Source of the DNA: JANXZS01 sp963797255 | GTDB lineage: Bacteria; Acidobacteriota; Terriglobia; Terriglobales; Acidobacteriaceae | Reading direction: 5' to 3' | Assembly (NCBI GenBank): GCA_963797255.1 | Contig: CAWCOV010000017.1 | Location: 124,001 to 188,000, forward strand | Length of the DNA: 64,000 nt | Shown here: positions 56,921-64,000 of the stretch, piece by piece | Layout: the number at the start of each line of letters is the position of its first letter | How positions within the stretch are numbered: position 1 is the stretch's first letter | Translations under genes and position numbers: made by a program | The notes under the pieces: model-generated | What the model was told of the DNA's origin: nothing | The model's input: the letters and a program-made list of their open reading frames with translations, nothing else | The model's database searches: none

Positions 56921-57235
56921 ATGAGCGAGTTTGTCAGGCTCTGCAGCAAGGCGGAGCTGCCGGGCGCGGGTGAGGCCAGGGAGATTGAGGCGGGCGGCAA
57001 GATGTATTGCGTTGCGAATGTGGGTGGCGAAATCTCAGTGCTGGACAATGTCTGTCCGCACAGGGGAGGTCCGCTGGGCCAGGGAATGATCGAAGAGGGG
57101 TATTTGGTTTGTCCATGGCACGCGTGGGCATTCGATGCAAAGACAGGGGTTTGCACGCATAATCCTCAAGCAAAGGTTAAAGTTTGGCCCTTGAAAATCG
57201 AAGGAGATGAGGTGTTAGTGGAGAGTGCCGGCTGA
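56921..57235 (+). CDS. Rieske [2Fe-2S] ferredoxin-type protein
   Basis: A protein of 104 residues that is a complete Rieske domain. The ligands are Cys 45 and His 47 (NVCPHRGGPLGQG) and Cys 64 and His 67 (LVCPWHAWAFDAKTG). Small proteins of this type act as the ferredoxin part of ring-hydroxylating dioxygenases or as the NirD subunit of nitrite reductase; no oxygenase or nirB gene is nearby, so its partner is unknown. It starts an apparent three-gene plus-strand group with the two genes after it. Confidence 0.9.
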   Translation: MSEFVRLCSKAELPGAGEAREIEAGGKMYCVANVGGEISVLDNVCPHRGGPLGQGMIEEGYLVCPWHAWAFDAKTGVCTHNPQAKVKVWPLKIEGDEVLVESAG

Positions 57236-57260
57236 CATCATCTAACGGTAGGAAGTCGAG

Positions 57261-57728
57261 ATGGAGGATTGGATGAACCTGACAGAAACACCCGAGACCG
57301 TAAATTGGCCACCGATGCATTACGTCTTCATTGAGAAGGTGGGGCCGTTCATGGAGAATGCGCCGCAGGCGTGGCAGGACTTGCATAAGCTGGTGCCGGG
57401 GATCGCAGAGCAAAACCAGATTACCGGGTACACCAGCCTCTACAAAGCGGGACCGAAGATATATCGTGCCGGGGTTTCGGTTGAGGCTCCGCCAAAGAAG
57501 TTGCCAGATGGGTTGAAGTACGAGGAGTTCGAGGGCGGGAAGTACACCCAGTTTGCATTGAGCGGTTCGTATGCCCAGTTACCGCAGGCAACCGGCAGAG
57601 TTTTTGAGATCGTCGCGGAGAAAAATCTTAAGACGCGGGACGATTTCTGCATTGAGAATTATGTGAACGATCCGAGGACGACGCCGGAAGATCAGTTGTT
57701 GACGCAGATCCTGATTCCGACCGAGTAG
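57261..57728 (+). CDS. GyrI-like / effector-binding-domain protein
   Basis: A protein of 155 residues with the strand-helix pattern of the GyrI-like small-molecule-binding domain (MHYVFIEKVGPFMENAPQAW at the start, TGYTSLYKAG and ISVEAPP-like YRAGVSVEAPP in the middle, YTQFALSGSYAQLPQATG and DDFCIENYVNDP at the end). There is no DNA-binding domain, so it is a stand-alone effector binder. ATG 57261 and ATG 57273 (with GGAGG just upstream) are both possible starts. It lies 25 bp behind the Rieske gene. Confidence 0.75.
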   Translation: MEDWMNLTETPETVNWPPMHYVFIEKVGPFMENAPQAWQDLHKLVPGIAEQNQITGYTSLYKAGPKIYRAGVSVEAPPKKLPDGLKYEEFEGGKYTQFALSGSYAQLPQATGRVFEIVAEKNLKTRDDFCIENYVNDPRTTPEDQLLTQILIPTE

Positions 57729-57756
57729 TTTGGATTCGGGTAAGAGGTGAAAGGCT

Positions 57757-57966
57757 GTGAAGCGTCGAGACAGGATACTTTTGATATCGTGGGGAACCGT
57801 CATAGGAATAGGCCCGATTGTATGGTGCCTGCGACACCCCGGCGGCACGCTGAGTTGGGACTACGTGCGATACACATTGTTTCAGCTCGCATTCTGGCTT
57901 GTCAGTTGTTATGCCAACAGGCGCAATAGTGAGCCAGAAGTCTCGCTGAGCATAACGCCCAATTAG
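57757..57966 (+). CDS. small membrane protein
   Basis: A predicted protein of 69 residues with two hydrophobic stretches (ILLISWGTVIGIGPIVWCL and YTLFQLAFWLVSCYANR). The GTG start follows a purine-rich AAGAGGTGAAAGG. It trails the GyrI-like gene by 28 bp. No family is recognised. Confidence 0.45.
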   Translation: MKRRDRILLISWGTVIGIGPIVWCLRHPGGTLSWDYVRYTLFQLAFWLVSCYANRRNSEPEVSLSITPN

Positions 57967-57996
57967 AGAATGGCGCGTTGTCTGAAGGAAGAAAAG

Positions 57997-58035
57997 AAAA
58001 GGCCCACGCTGATGAGAGCGCGGGCCTTTTGTTTT
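57997..58035. terminator. two-way terminator before tpiA
   Basis: AAAAGGCCCACGCT (57997-58010) pairs with AGCGCGGGCCTTTT (58017-58030) with one mismatch. A-rich and T-rich arms on either side let it work on both strands. It separates the small membrane gene from convergent tpiA. Confidence 0.85.
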
Positions 58036-58043
58036 GTGGGGAT

Positions 58044-58793
58044 CTAGTAGTTGACGATTCCGGCGAAGGAATCGGGCTTGAGGCTGGCGCCACCGACGAG
58101 GGCTCCGTCAATCTCTTCTTCGCCGAGTAGTGAGGTGGCGTTCTCCGGCTTGACGCTGCCGCCGTAAAGGATGCGCATGGCGTCCGCTGTCGGCTGGCCG
58201 AGGAGTTTGGCTACTTCCGCGCGGATGATTTTGTGGGCATCGACGGCCATCTGCGGGGTGGCGGTTTTTCCGGTGCCGATGGCCCAGACGGGCTCGTAGG
58301 CGATGACGATAGGCTTGGCCATCTCGGCGGTGATGCCAGCGAGCGCGCCGATGGTCTGGGTGCGGAGGACTTCTTCCGTCTTGCCGCTTTCGCGCTCAGC
58401 GAGGACTTCGCCGATGCAGACGACGGGGATGAGGCCGTGCTTGAGTGCGGTGTGGAGCTTCTTGTTCACAATTTCGTCGGTCTCGTTGAAGTACTGACGG
58501 CGCTCGGAGTGTCCGATGAGCGTGTGGGTGCCGCCGACGGCGATGAGCATGTTGGCCGAGGTCTCGCCGGTGTAGGCTCCCTCTTCGGCGAAGTGGATGT
58601 TCTGGCAGCCGACGACGACGTTCGAGCCCTTGGCCGCTTCAACCACGGTTGCGAGCGAGGTGACGGAGGGAAAGAGCGCGATCTCGTCGCGGGTATGGTC
58701 CTTGACCAAAGGCAGAAATGCATCGGTGAAGGCCTTGGCTTCGGCGGGTGTCTTGTACATCTTCCAGTTGGCGGCGATTAAAGCTTTACGCAT
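58044..58793 (-). CDS. tpiA: triosephosphate isomerase
   Basis: A protein of 249 residues, the normal length. It interconverts dihydroxyacetone phosphate and glyceraldehyde 3-phosphate in glycolysis. Active-site residues are present: Lys 11 (AANWKMY), His 95 (LIGHSERRQ), Glu 167 (AYEPVWAIGTG) and the phosphate-binding YGGSVKPEN and VGGASL loops. A small membrane-protein gene lies 12 bp upstream in the same direction. Confidence 0.96.
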   Translation of the reverse strand: MRKALIAANWKMYKTPAEAKAFTDAFLPLVKDHTRDEIALFPSVTSLATVVEAAKGSNVVVGCQNIHFAEEGAYTGETSANMLIAVGGTHTLIGHSERRQYFNETDEIVNKKLHTALKHGLIPVVCIGEVLAERESGKTEEVLRTQTIGALAGITAEMAKPIVIAYEPVWAIGTGKTATPQMAVDAHKIIRAEVAKLLGQPTADAMRILYGGSVKPENATSLLGEEEIDGALVGGASLKPDSFAGIVNY

Positions 58794-58805
58794 AGTTTTC
58801 TAATC

Positions 58806-59201
58806 CTATTTTCTTGAGTCGAGAGTTTTGTAGAGGGTTTGAAGTGTGTGTTCGCGGTCGAGGCGATGCGCGATGCGAAGGGCCAGCCAGCATCCCAGAG
58901 CTCCGAAAAGAAAGTAGCCGCAGAGCAGGGTGGTGTAGGTGATGGCCTCGTAGTGAGGGCTGAGGGTGGGGCTGTCAGCGATGCGGTCGTTGAGGAACTC
59001 CACCTTGAAGCGCTCGGTTGCGAGGAAGCCGAGAAGGCCCATGAATGCGAATGAGAAGGGCGCGGCGGCGAGCTTCCAGCGGTATCCCGCGAAGGCTTTG
59101 GTGAAGAGGCCGACGAGCAGAAAAATGAAGGAGAGCAGGATACCGAGGGCCAGCAGGAGGAACGGCACTTCAATGGCGAGGGTCAACAGCCGGGTGTCCA
59201 T
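58806..59201 (-). CDS. hypothetical membrane protein upstream of tpiA
   Basis: A protein of 131 residues with three or four helices (LTLAIEVPFLLLALGILLSFIF, AAAPFSFAFMGLLGFLA, YTTLLCGYFLFGALGCWLAL). AAAGGA precedes the ATG with seven-base spacing. It lies 12 bp before tpiA and is probably co-transcribed. I recognise no family. Confidence 0.72.
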   Translation of the reverse strand: MDTRLLTLAIEVPFLLLALGILLSFIFLLVGLFTKAFAGYRWKLAAAPFSFAFMGLLGFLATERFKVEFLNDRIADSPTLSPHYEAITYTTLLCGYFLFGALGCWLALRIAHRLDREHTLQTLYKTLDSRK

Positions 59202-59450
59202 GGCCAGTCCTTTCCTGCTGATTGGGAGGATCTCAATTTGATTTTAGCGGCAATTGCGGGGTGGGGATGTGATCTTTCGCACGTACTGGCCGTACGGGCG
59301 GCGGAAATGCGTGGGGAACCGAAGAGCGCTTAGTTAAGGGCGGTTAGCGAGTCAGTGATATTCATGAAAGCTGATTTCAGTAGCTGACATTGCGATCTCA
59401 CATGTCAAATGCGAGATGAGGGGCTACTCGGCACAAGTGAAGCCGGGCCT

Positions 59451-60075
59451 TCAAAGAAGGTGCTTACGAGCAAAGATGTAGGCTCGGCGGCTCTGGTGCT
59501 CGACTGCGGGGGCATAGGGTTCGCGCTGGATGATTTCTTCGATGGTGAATCCGGCAGCCTCCAACATATGCTGGATTGCCGAGGGCTCGAAGTAGAAGGA
59601 ATCCATCGAGACGGGCTGTTCCCACATGTGATCCACATGGATAACTTCCTGACTTGTGTGGAATGCGAGCAGCAGCAGGCCGCCGGGTTCGAGCACTCGC
59701 TGCATTTCGGAGAAAGCGACGGGCAGCAATTCCGGAGGGAGATTCACGATGGCGTAGAAGGCGGCGATTCCGGCGAGCGAGTTGCTCGCGAGTTTGAGCG
59801 CGAAGATGTCTCCTTCGGTGAAAGAGATTTCTGGGTTGAGTTGCCGAGCCTGCAGGAGCATTTGCGGAGAGAGGTCGAGGCCGAAAACATTTGCCCGGCG
59901 TCGTGTAGGTAGCGGGCGATGTGACCGGGCCGCGTCCGGTTGTTTCGGCAGCGAATCGATTGAGAAGTTCACGATCGAGTGGTTTGTTTTCGAGTTCGTT
60001 GAAGAGATTGCGAGCGTATTCCGCGGCGACCCGGTCGTAGCTTTTCCGGACTGAAGTTGGGGTGTTCTTGCCCAT
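59451..60075 (-). pseudogene. SAM-dependent methyltransferase, motif I damaged and frameshifted
   Basis: The gene starts MGKNTPTSVRKSYDRVAAEY (ATG 60075). After TTGRGP, the sequence jumps to another frame that reads GHIARYLHDAG (about 59934-59896), and then to a third reading ANVFGLDLSPQMLLQARQLN and on to EGDIFALKLA, EMQRVLEPGG and FARKHLL. What is missing is the beta-1 strand and start of the SAM-binding GxGxG (normally LDLGCGPGH), about 20 bases, plus one G in a G-run at about 59893-59898. The direct repeat GCGGCCCGG expected at both ends suggests a slippage deletion or an assembly collapse. Confidence 0.82.
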
Positions 60076-60517
60076 GGTGTTTTTTACCAGAGTGGAGAAC
60101 CAGCGAGAATTAAATGCGGTGATTATGGTTGCAGAGCCCTGCAAGTGCTTTACAAGGGAGGGCTTGCATTTGTTTCCTATTTATCACCCGCCACCCACCG
60201 TATAAGAACCCCACTCAAGCCAACTGCAGGCTTGAATGGGCCACCCTTCTCACAGGTTGAAACAGCATCGATAATTAACACTGTCACTGTTTCTTATCAG
60301 CGAGCCATTGAGTTATTGCCTTCCGAGGTACTGGAGGTGTTGATGGCTCTGGCTTGTCACATTTGCCGGTGATGGCCGGTACATTCCGGGTTCATACAGC
60401 AAGACTCTGATGACGTCGTGAGTGAGGATCTCTCGCTCACGGCGATTGCTGAGCCTCAGCTGGCTTATCGCACCCACTTACAACACACTTCAAATCGGCA
60501 CTCTGGGTAGGAGGAAT
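60076..60517. other. intergenic region with one hairpin
   Basis: About 440 bp between the damaged methyltransferase and the EEP-fold gene. Apart from the hairpin listed separately I find only short, unconvincing frames. The AGGAGG ribosome binding site of the next gene is at 60508-60514. Confidence 0.45.
60210..60240. repeat. intergenic hairpin element
   Basis: CCCACTCAAGCC (60210-60221) and GGCTTGAATGGG (60229-60240) form a 12-bp stem with one mismatch and a seven-base loop, followed by CCACCCTT. It resembles the element at 56805-56833 in layout and in its C-rich right flank. Confidence 0.55.
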
Positions 60518-61546
60518 ATGTCTGAAACTCTCAGAAAAGCAGCCATTTTTGTAGGAGCACTTTCCCTGGTCGGGGTTCTGTCTGCCTCGGTGGCCGTCGC
60601 GGAAGAAAACCATGCCAAGCAAAGCAGTGACATGGTAAACGCGATGACCTACAACGTGCATGAAGGATCGGATTTTAATGAAATATTCGCCGCCACAAAC
60701 GTTCCTGAATTCGTGACTGCCGTGCAAACTACGCTGGATAGCGTGAATGCGAGCAAACCACCTGTACGGATGAAGGCCGTTGCACGCCAGATCGCGATGA
60801 ACCGGCCTGATTTGGTGGGCCTGCAAGAGGTCTCCACGTGGAGGATGGGACCGCCGGGAAATCAAACTGTCTTGTACGACATGCTGCAGGAACTGCTGGA
60901 TGCTCTGAACGCACAAGGTCAGCACTACTACCCCGTAGTCGTGGTCCAGGAATTTCAACTGGCGGGACCGCTGCCAGACGGGACGAACTATCTGAGTGTC
61001 TCAGACACGGATGTGATCCTGGCGAAGCGCGGATTGCATCTCTCAAATGTGCAGTCGGGCAACTACAAGTATCAGCTTTCGGTACCGACCTTCTTTGGGG
61101 ATGTACCGGTGGCACGTGGCTGGGGTTCAGTGGATTTGCAACTCCATAACCAGTCGGTGCGGTTTATCGTCACGCATCTGGAAAACGTGATTCCCCAGAT
61201 GCCGCAAACGCTAATGCTTCAGGAGGCGCAGGCGCTGGAACTGATGAAAGGTCCGGCGAACACGTTTTTGCCCGTGATCATTGCGGGTGACTTTAATGCG
61301 AATGCGGCTGACCCCAACGATTTAACGTATGCGACCTACAAGCTTATGACGAACTCAGGGTACACGGATGCGTGGGCTGCTACACGACCCCTCAACCCGG
61401 GTTTGACCTGGCAACTGGTAGATTCACAATCGGTGGACACGGCATACCAGCGGATTGACTACATCTTCTCGAGGTTCCCAGGGTCGATCCTCACTTTGGG
61501 TGTTACCGCACCGTCTCGGTCAACCCAGTTGACGTGTGCGAATTGA
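60518..61546 (+). CDS. secreted endonuclease/exonuclease/phosphatase-fold protein
   Basis: A protein of 342 residues. A signal peptide (AAIFVGALSLVGVLSASVAVAEE) is followed by an EEP domain with MTYNVHEGS, RPDLVGLQEVSTW (catalytic Glu), ARGWGSVDL, FIVTHLENV and IIAGDFNANAADP (catalytic Asp/Asn). The family normally ends with an SDH (Ser-Asp-His) motif after a DYIF strand; here DYIFSRFPGSILTLGVTAP leads to a stop without it. The protein is either truncated at the C-terminus or uses another base. ATG 60518 is preceded by AGGAGG. Confidence 0.82.
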   Translation: MSETLRKAAIFVGALSLVGVLSASVAVAEENHAKQSSDMVNAMTYNVHEGSDFNEIFAATNVPEFVTAVQTTLDSVNASKPPVRMKAVARQIAMNRPDLVGLQEVSTWRMGPPGNQTVLYDMLQELLDALNAQGQHYYPVVVVQEFQLAGPLPDGTNYLSVSDTDVILAKRGLHLSNVQSGNYKYQLSVPTFFGDVPVARGWGSVDLQLHNQSVRFIVTHLENVIPQMPQTLMLQEAQALELMKGPANTFLPVIIAGDFNANAADPNDLTYATYKLMTNSGYTDAWAATRPLNPGLTWQLVDSQSVDTAYQRIDYIFSRFPGSILTLGVTAPSRSTQLTCAN

Positions 61547-61583
61547 AGTTAGTCTTGCCTGAATACACGGCCTGTCGAATCCC

Positions 61584-61614
61584 CTCACTATCGATACTCC
61601 TCACTATAGATACT
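61584..61614. repeat. two tandem 16-base units
   Basis: CTCACTATCGATACT (61584-61598) and CTCACTATAGATACT (61600-61614) differ at one base and are separated by one C. The pair lies in the intergenic region after the EEP gene. It could be a tandem operator or a simple duplication. Confidence 0.6.
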
Positions 61615-61809
61615 ATTGACCGCTCAAAATCCCTCGAATTTCCCTCCTTGGCTAAAAGACGTCCAAGAATCCTTGCGTTCCGAGTAGATTGTCGGCAAAC
61701 CGGAAATAACTCCCTAGCTCACTGACGCAAAGCCAGTAGTACGGCAAACCCGCCAGCGAACCGCGCAGACTGCATGATCGCTGTTCCGGAAGCCTGCCAA
61801 TATAATGGT

Positions 61810-62151
61810 TTAACGAGGGGCCTGGCTTGGATAATAGAAGGCCCGAACCTCTTTCAATTCTCCACCGACAACAAGACACAGATCGATAACATGATCCACG
61901 CCGTTAATCGTCTCCATGTCGAAAACGGTCGCGACATAATCGCCGTCGACAATGTGCTGCTTTATTTCTATACCCCTGATAAGCGGCAGAATGCTCGTGA
62001 GGAAACCCACTATCGTCTCGCGGCCCGCCAGTTTAGACATCAGTGGCCCTTCAAATGTCATGCCGGGTGCGAACGGCACGGACGAGAGGTCTTTGCGCGC
62101 GAGACCGTTCAAATAACTTTCTACTATCGCTATATTTTCTGATCGAGACAT
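61810..62151 (-). CDS. SnoaL-like (NTF2-fold) protein
   Basis: A protein of 113 residues with the NTF2-like layout: MSRSENIAIVESYLNGLARK helix, FAPGMTFEGPLMSKLAGRET, FLTSILPLIRGIEIKQHIVDG, and VDHVIDLCLVVGGELKEVRAFYYP. SnoaL-type proteins are small cyclases, isomerases or hydrolases; no activity is implied by context. It starts a few bases behind the end of a very short upstream frame. Confidence 0.8.
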   Translation of the reverse strand: MSRSENIAIVESYLNGLARKDLSSVPFAPGMTFEGPLMSKLAGRETIVGFLTSILPLIRGIEIKQHIVDGDYVATVFDMETINGVDHVIDLCLVVGGELKEVRAFYYPSQAPR

Positions 62152-62182
62152 TGACTCACCCTAACAGAGTCTTGCCGTTCAG

Positions 62183-62266
62183 TTACTTGAACGAAACATC
62201 AAGAATCCCCTTGTCTTCGTCAATCGACTGCGTCTCGATTCGCTTTGCAATTGTGTAGTGGGCCAT
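62183..62266 (-). CDS. 27-residue peptide upstream of the SnoaL gene
   Basis: From ATG 62266, preceded by TTAGGAG at a workable distance, a 27-residue frame reads MAHYTIAKRIETQSIDEDKG and ILDVSFK, then TAA. The same frame beyond the stop gives LNGKTLLG and a TGA just before the SnoaL start, so a slightly longer ancestral reading frame may have been cut by a nonsense change. It is too short for a family; it may be a leader peptide or a remnant. Confidence 0.35.
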   Translation of the reverse strand: MAHYTIAKRIETQSIDEDKGILDVSFK

Positions 62267-62445
62267 ACTTTCTTTACTCCTAAGTAACGTCCGAGATGCC
62301 GGTGATTATCAGAATTCTGAAGCCTGAAGTTCTCTTTGCCTTTGTTAATCGACGAGCGACGGCGATGTTACGCTAGCAACCCATGGTTTCTGAGTTGTCG
62401 ACCACTCAGCTGGAACTACGTTGAGTGCGCCAAGCAAACGGTCAA

Positions 62446-63624
62446 CTATTTGCCGATCGGCATTTTGAATGGCTTCGACAGCTTAATCACGCGACCCACC
62501 TTGGCATACCAACCTTTCGGAGCGTATTCACTTTCATGGAGGTAGCACTGGGCAGAGACTTCATCACTACCATCGGTGAATGTCAGCAGCCAACTCCTCG
62601 GGGCGACGGTTTCCGGCGCTGTATGGTAGCGGGTCAAGGCAGCGGCGTTGATAAACGTCGTGCCCCATCGCCGCTCGATATGCGATTTCCCGCCGTACGT
62701 ATCGTCTGGAGTCGTGTGAGTGTGTGCTCCGAGCCATAAGTCGACACTTGAGGGCGCTGCCGCCAGAACGCTCTCGAATGCACCTGAATCCTGTTTGCTA
62801 TCCACCCAATATAAGAATGACGCACCCTGCGGCGTCCCTTGAGGAAAGTAGCCGTGGTAACGGGGCTTCCACGCTCCGCTTTCGGTCCGTTGCATTCCCT
62901 CCCATTCCCCCGAGGCGACCGTGGTGTCCTTAAGAACGTAATGATGCGCGCTGATGATTACGGATGAGTGGTTCGCTTCGACCATGCGTCCCCACCAGCG
63001 GAACGTCTCGCCGCTCACCACGCCGCCGGGGTTTCCGCCCAATGTGCCTCGACCGACTTTCTGTGTCGGTTCGTTAACGTCGCTCATCATCAGGAAAAGG
63101 AGATTCCCGACGCGAAAAGAATATCGCTCCCACGTCCCCTCGATTGGAAAGGGGCGCTTCCTCGCGTCAACATGCGAAAAATCTGTGTGCTCACCCGTGG
63201 GGTCGATCCATTTGCGCCACCACCAGGCCTGCGGTTCATCGAGACCACTGCGGTCGTGATTCCCTGATAGATCGTAGATGTCCTCTCGGCGGTGCTGCTT
63301 CAGTACGCCGAATTGCCGGACGATCTCCGCCCCTTCCGGGTCTTTCGGCGTACCTTGCTCACCTGACATATCCCCCAAATCCAAGGCGATGTCCCACTCG
63401 AAACCCGTTGCGGATTCGGATTGGCGAATCGCTTCAGCCAAGCTCTCCCTGCCGTGTTTCTTGTCAGAGCCCACGTGTGCATCAGCGAACACCCAAACGC
63501 GGAATTTCTTTGGTGTTTCGCCGCGTCCCTTAGCTTGCCGGGCAGTATTCTGGGCCGACAACGAGCCACAGATCGGGGTTGCGGTCATCCCTAAGGCCAC
63601 GAGCAATGTCAGAAATTTATGCAT
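62446..63624 (-). CDS. secreted calcineurin-like metallophosphoesterase
   Basis: A protein of 392 residues with a signal peptide (MHKFLTLLVALGMTATPICG). The five metal motifs of the calcineurin-like fold are present: FADAHVG (DxH), DLGDMSG (GDxx), SGNHDRSG (GNHD), SAHHYVL (GHxx-like) and LGAHTHTTP. It should be a secreted or periplasmic phosphatase or phosphodiesterase. ATG 63624 is chosen for its signal peptide; the longer frame to 63675 has a charged N-terminus. Its upstream neighbour is the NHL-propeller gene. Confidence 0.87.
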   Translation of the reverse strand: MHKFLTLLVALGMTATPICGSLSAQNTARQAKGRGETPKKFRVWVFADAHVGSDKKHGRESLAEAIRQSESATGFEWDIALDLGDMSGEQGTPKDPEGAEIVRQFGVLKQHRREDIYDLSGNHDRSGLDEPQAWWWRKWIDPTGEHTDFSHVDARKRPFPIEGTWERYSFRVGNLLFLMMSDVNEPTQKVGRGTLGGNPGGVVSGETFRWWGRMVEANHSSVIISAHHYVLKDTTVASGEWEGMQRTESGAWKPRYHGYFPQGTPQGASFLYWVDSKQDSGAFESVLAAAPSSVDLWLGAHTHTTPDDTYGGKSHIERRWGTTFINAAALTRYHTAPETVAPRSWLLTFTDGSDEVSAQCYLHESEYAPKGWYAKVGRVIKLSKPFKMPIGK

Positions 63625-63817
63625 GCAAGGCCCCCGCTCGACGAAATGGCCACGTTCCCGCTGCGATTTGGACATTACTACAACTACGTCACGCTCATTA
63701 TTCCCAATGCGGGTTAAGGGCGAACAATTCGGAAGTCAAAAGGCGGCGGACCATACATTCCGTGTAGCCGGTGATCCGGTCAGTCTGATGTGCCCAGTCT
63801 CGGAGCGGGGAGCGCAC

Positions 63818-64000
63818 TCAGTGAGTCGGTTCGAGGATTAGTTTCTGCGCACGCCAGTTCAAAATTTCTGCGACATACAGTTCGTTTTCAGATGGACATG
63901 CTATCTCGTGAATCCACCCGAACTCCCCCAGTTGCTTGCCGGATTGTCCGAACACGCCAAGAACTTTTCCATCGAGGGAAAGCTTGTATATCCTCCCCGG
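63818..64000 (-). CDS. C-terminus of an NHL-repeat six-bladed propeller (partial)
   Basis: A frame enters from the right edge on the minus strand and gives 60 residues to a TGA at 63818-63820. It reads PGRIYKLSLDGKVLGVFGQS, GKQLGEFGWIHEIACPSENE and LYVAEILNWRAQKLILEPTH, a pattern of NHL/6-bladed propeller blades (LDGKVLGxFG, LYVAEILNWRxQK). The gene continues outside the window. It is too short to be found as a complete open frame. Probably extracytoplasmic. Confidence 0.75.
   Translation of the reverse strand, partial: PGRIYKLSLDGKVLGVFGQSGKQLGEFGWIHEIACPSENELYVAEILNWRAQKLILEPTH

Noticed and set aside
1..64000. CRISPR array, tRNA, rRNA, insertion sequence or prophage
   Set aside because: I saw no regularly spaced repeats, no tRNA-like T-arm with matching acceptor stem, and no transposase, integrase or phage structural gene.

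Overview
The window looks like a chromosomal segment of an Acidobacteriota member, probably class Terriglobia (family level unresolved). This is inferred from gene content. The signs are a BlaR1-type M56 peptidase fused to a TIGR03435 (soil-associated) domain, a large OmpA-like protein with Ig-like repeats, a propeller/phosphoesterase fusion, two futalosine-pathway menaquinone genes (mqnD, mqnE), a three-subunit proton-translocating transhydrogenase (pntA1/pntA2/pntB), and a fused E1 alpha/beta 2-oxoacid dehydrogenase. Base composition is moderately GC-rich by eye. I saw no rRNA, tRNA, CRISPR array, insertion sequence or prophage.

Layout. 1-6.3 kb: a partial gene, a secreted propeller/phosphoesterase, a degenerate GGDEF protein, mqnD, bioY and cutA. 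6.3-10.4 kb: ftsB-like gene, then a nitrogen-control cluster on the minus strand in which glnB is intact, glnD is frameshifted and amtB is reduced to its two ends. 10.8-19.7 kb: a propeller-sensor diguanylate cyclase, nuoB, an OmpA-like protein, a secreted BNR propeller, a GNAT and a small exported protein. 19.8-29.4 kb: mqnE, a glutaryl-CoA-type dehydrogenase, an Mla-type lipid ABC transporter (mlaE plus frameshifted mlaF), and a PDZ-containing sensor kinase (frameshifted) with an NtrC-type response regulator. 29.4-42.9 kb: a secreted GH35-like hydrolase, the transhydrogenase operon, glycerate 2-kinase, an M20 peptidase, a YyaL-type thioredoxin-fold protein and an MscS channel. 43-49.5 kb: a branched-chain 2-oxoacid dehydrogenase E1 fusion with two frameshifts, a frameshifted GNAT, a CPBP protease, a Crp/Fnr regulator that appears to start at ATT, and a divergent class I isoprenoid-synthase-like protein. 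49.9-64 kb: a secreted clan-A glycoside hydrolase, two VOC proteins, blaI-blaR1 with a recognisable operator, assorted small enzymes, tpiA, a damaged methyltransferase, and a sparser right end with an EEP-fold enzyme, a SnoaL-like protein, a metallophosphoesterase and the C-terminus of an NHL-type propeller.

The most distinctive features are not one new defence-like system but several lesions and variants. They are an amtB relic next to an intact PII gene; six frame disruptions in five otherwise conserved genes plus a doubly damaged methyltransferase; an ATT start behind a perfect AGGAGG; a GGDEF protein that has lost its catalytic signature but keeps the c-di-GMP inhibitory site; and an isoprenoid-synthase-like enzyme of unknown product beside the Crp/Fnr gene. 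Some of the single-base frameshifts could be read or assembly errors. The amtB relic cannot be explained by a single base error.
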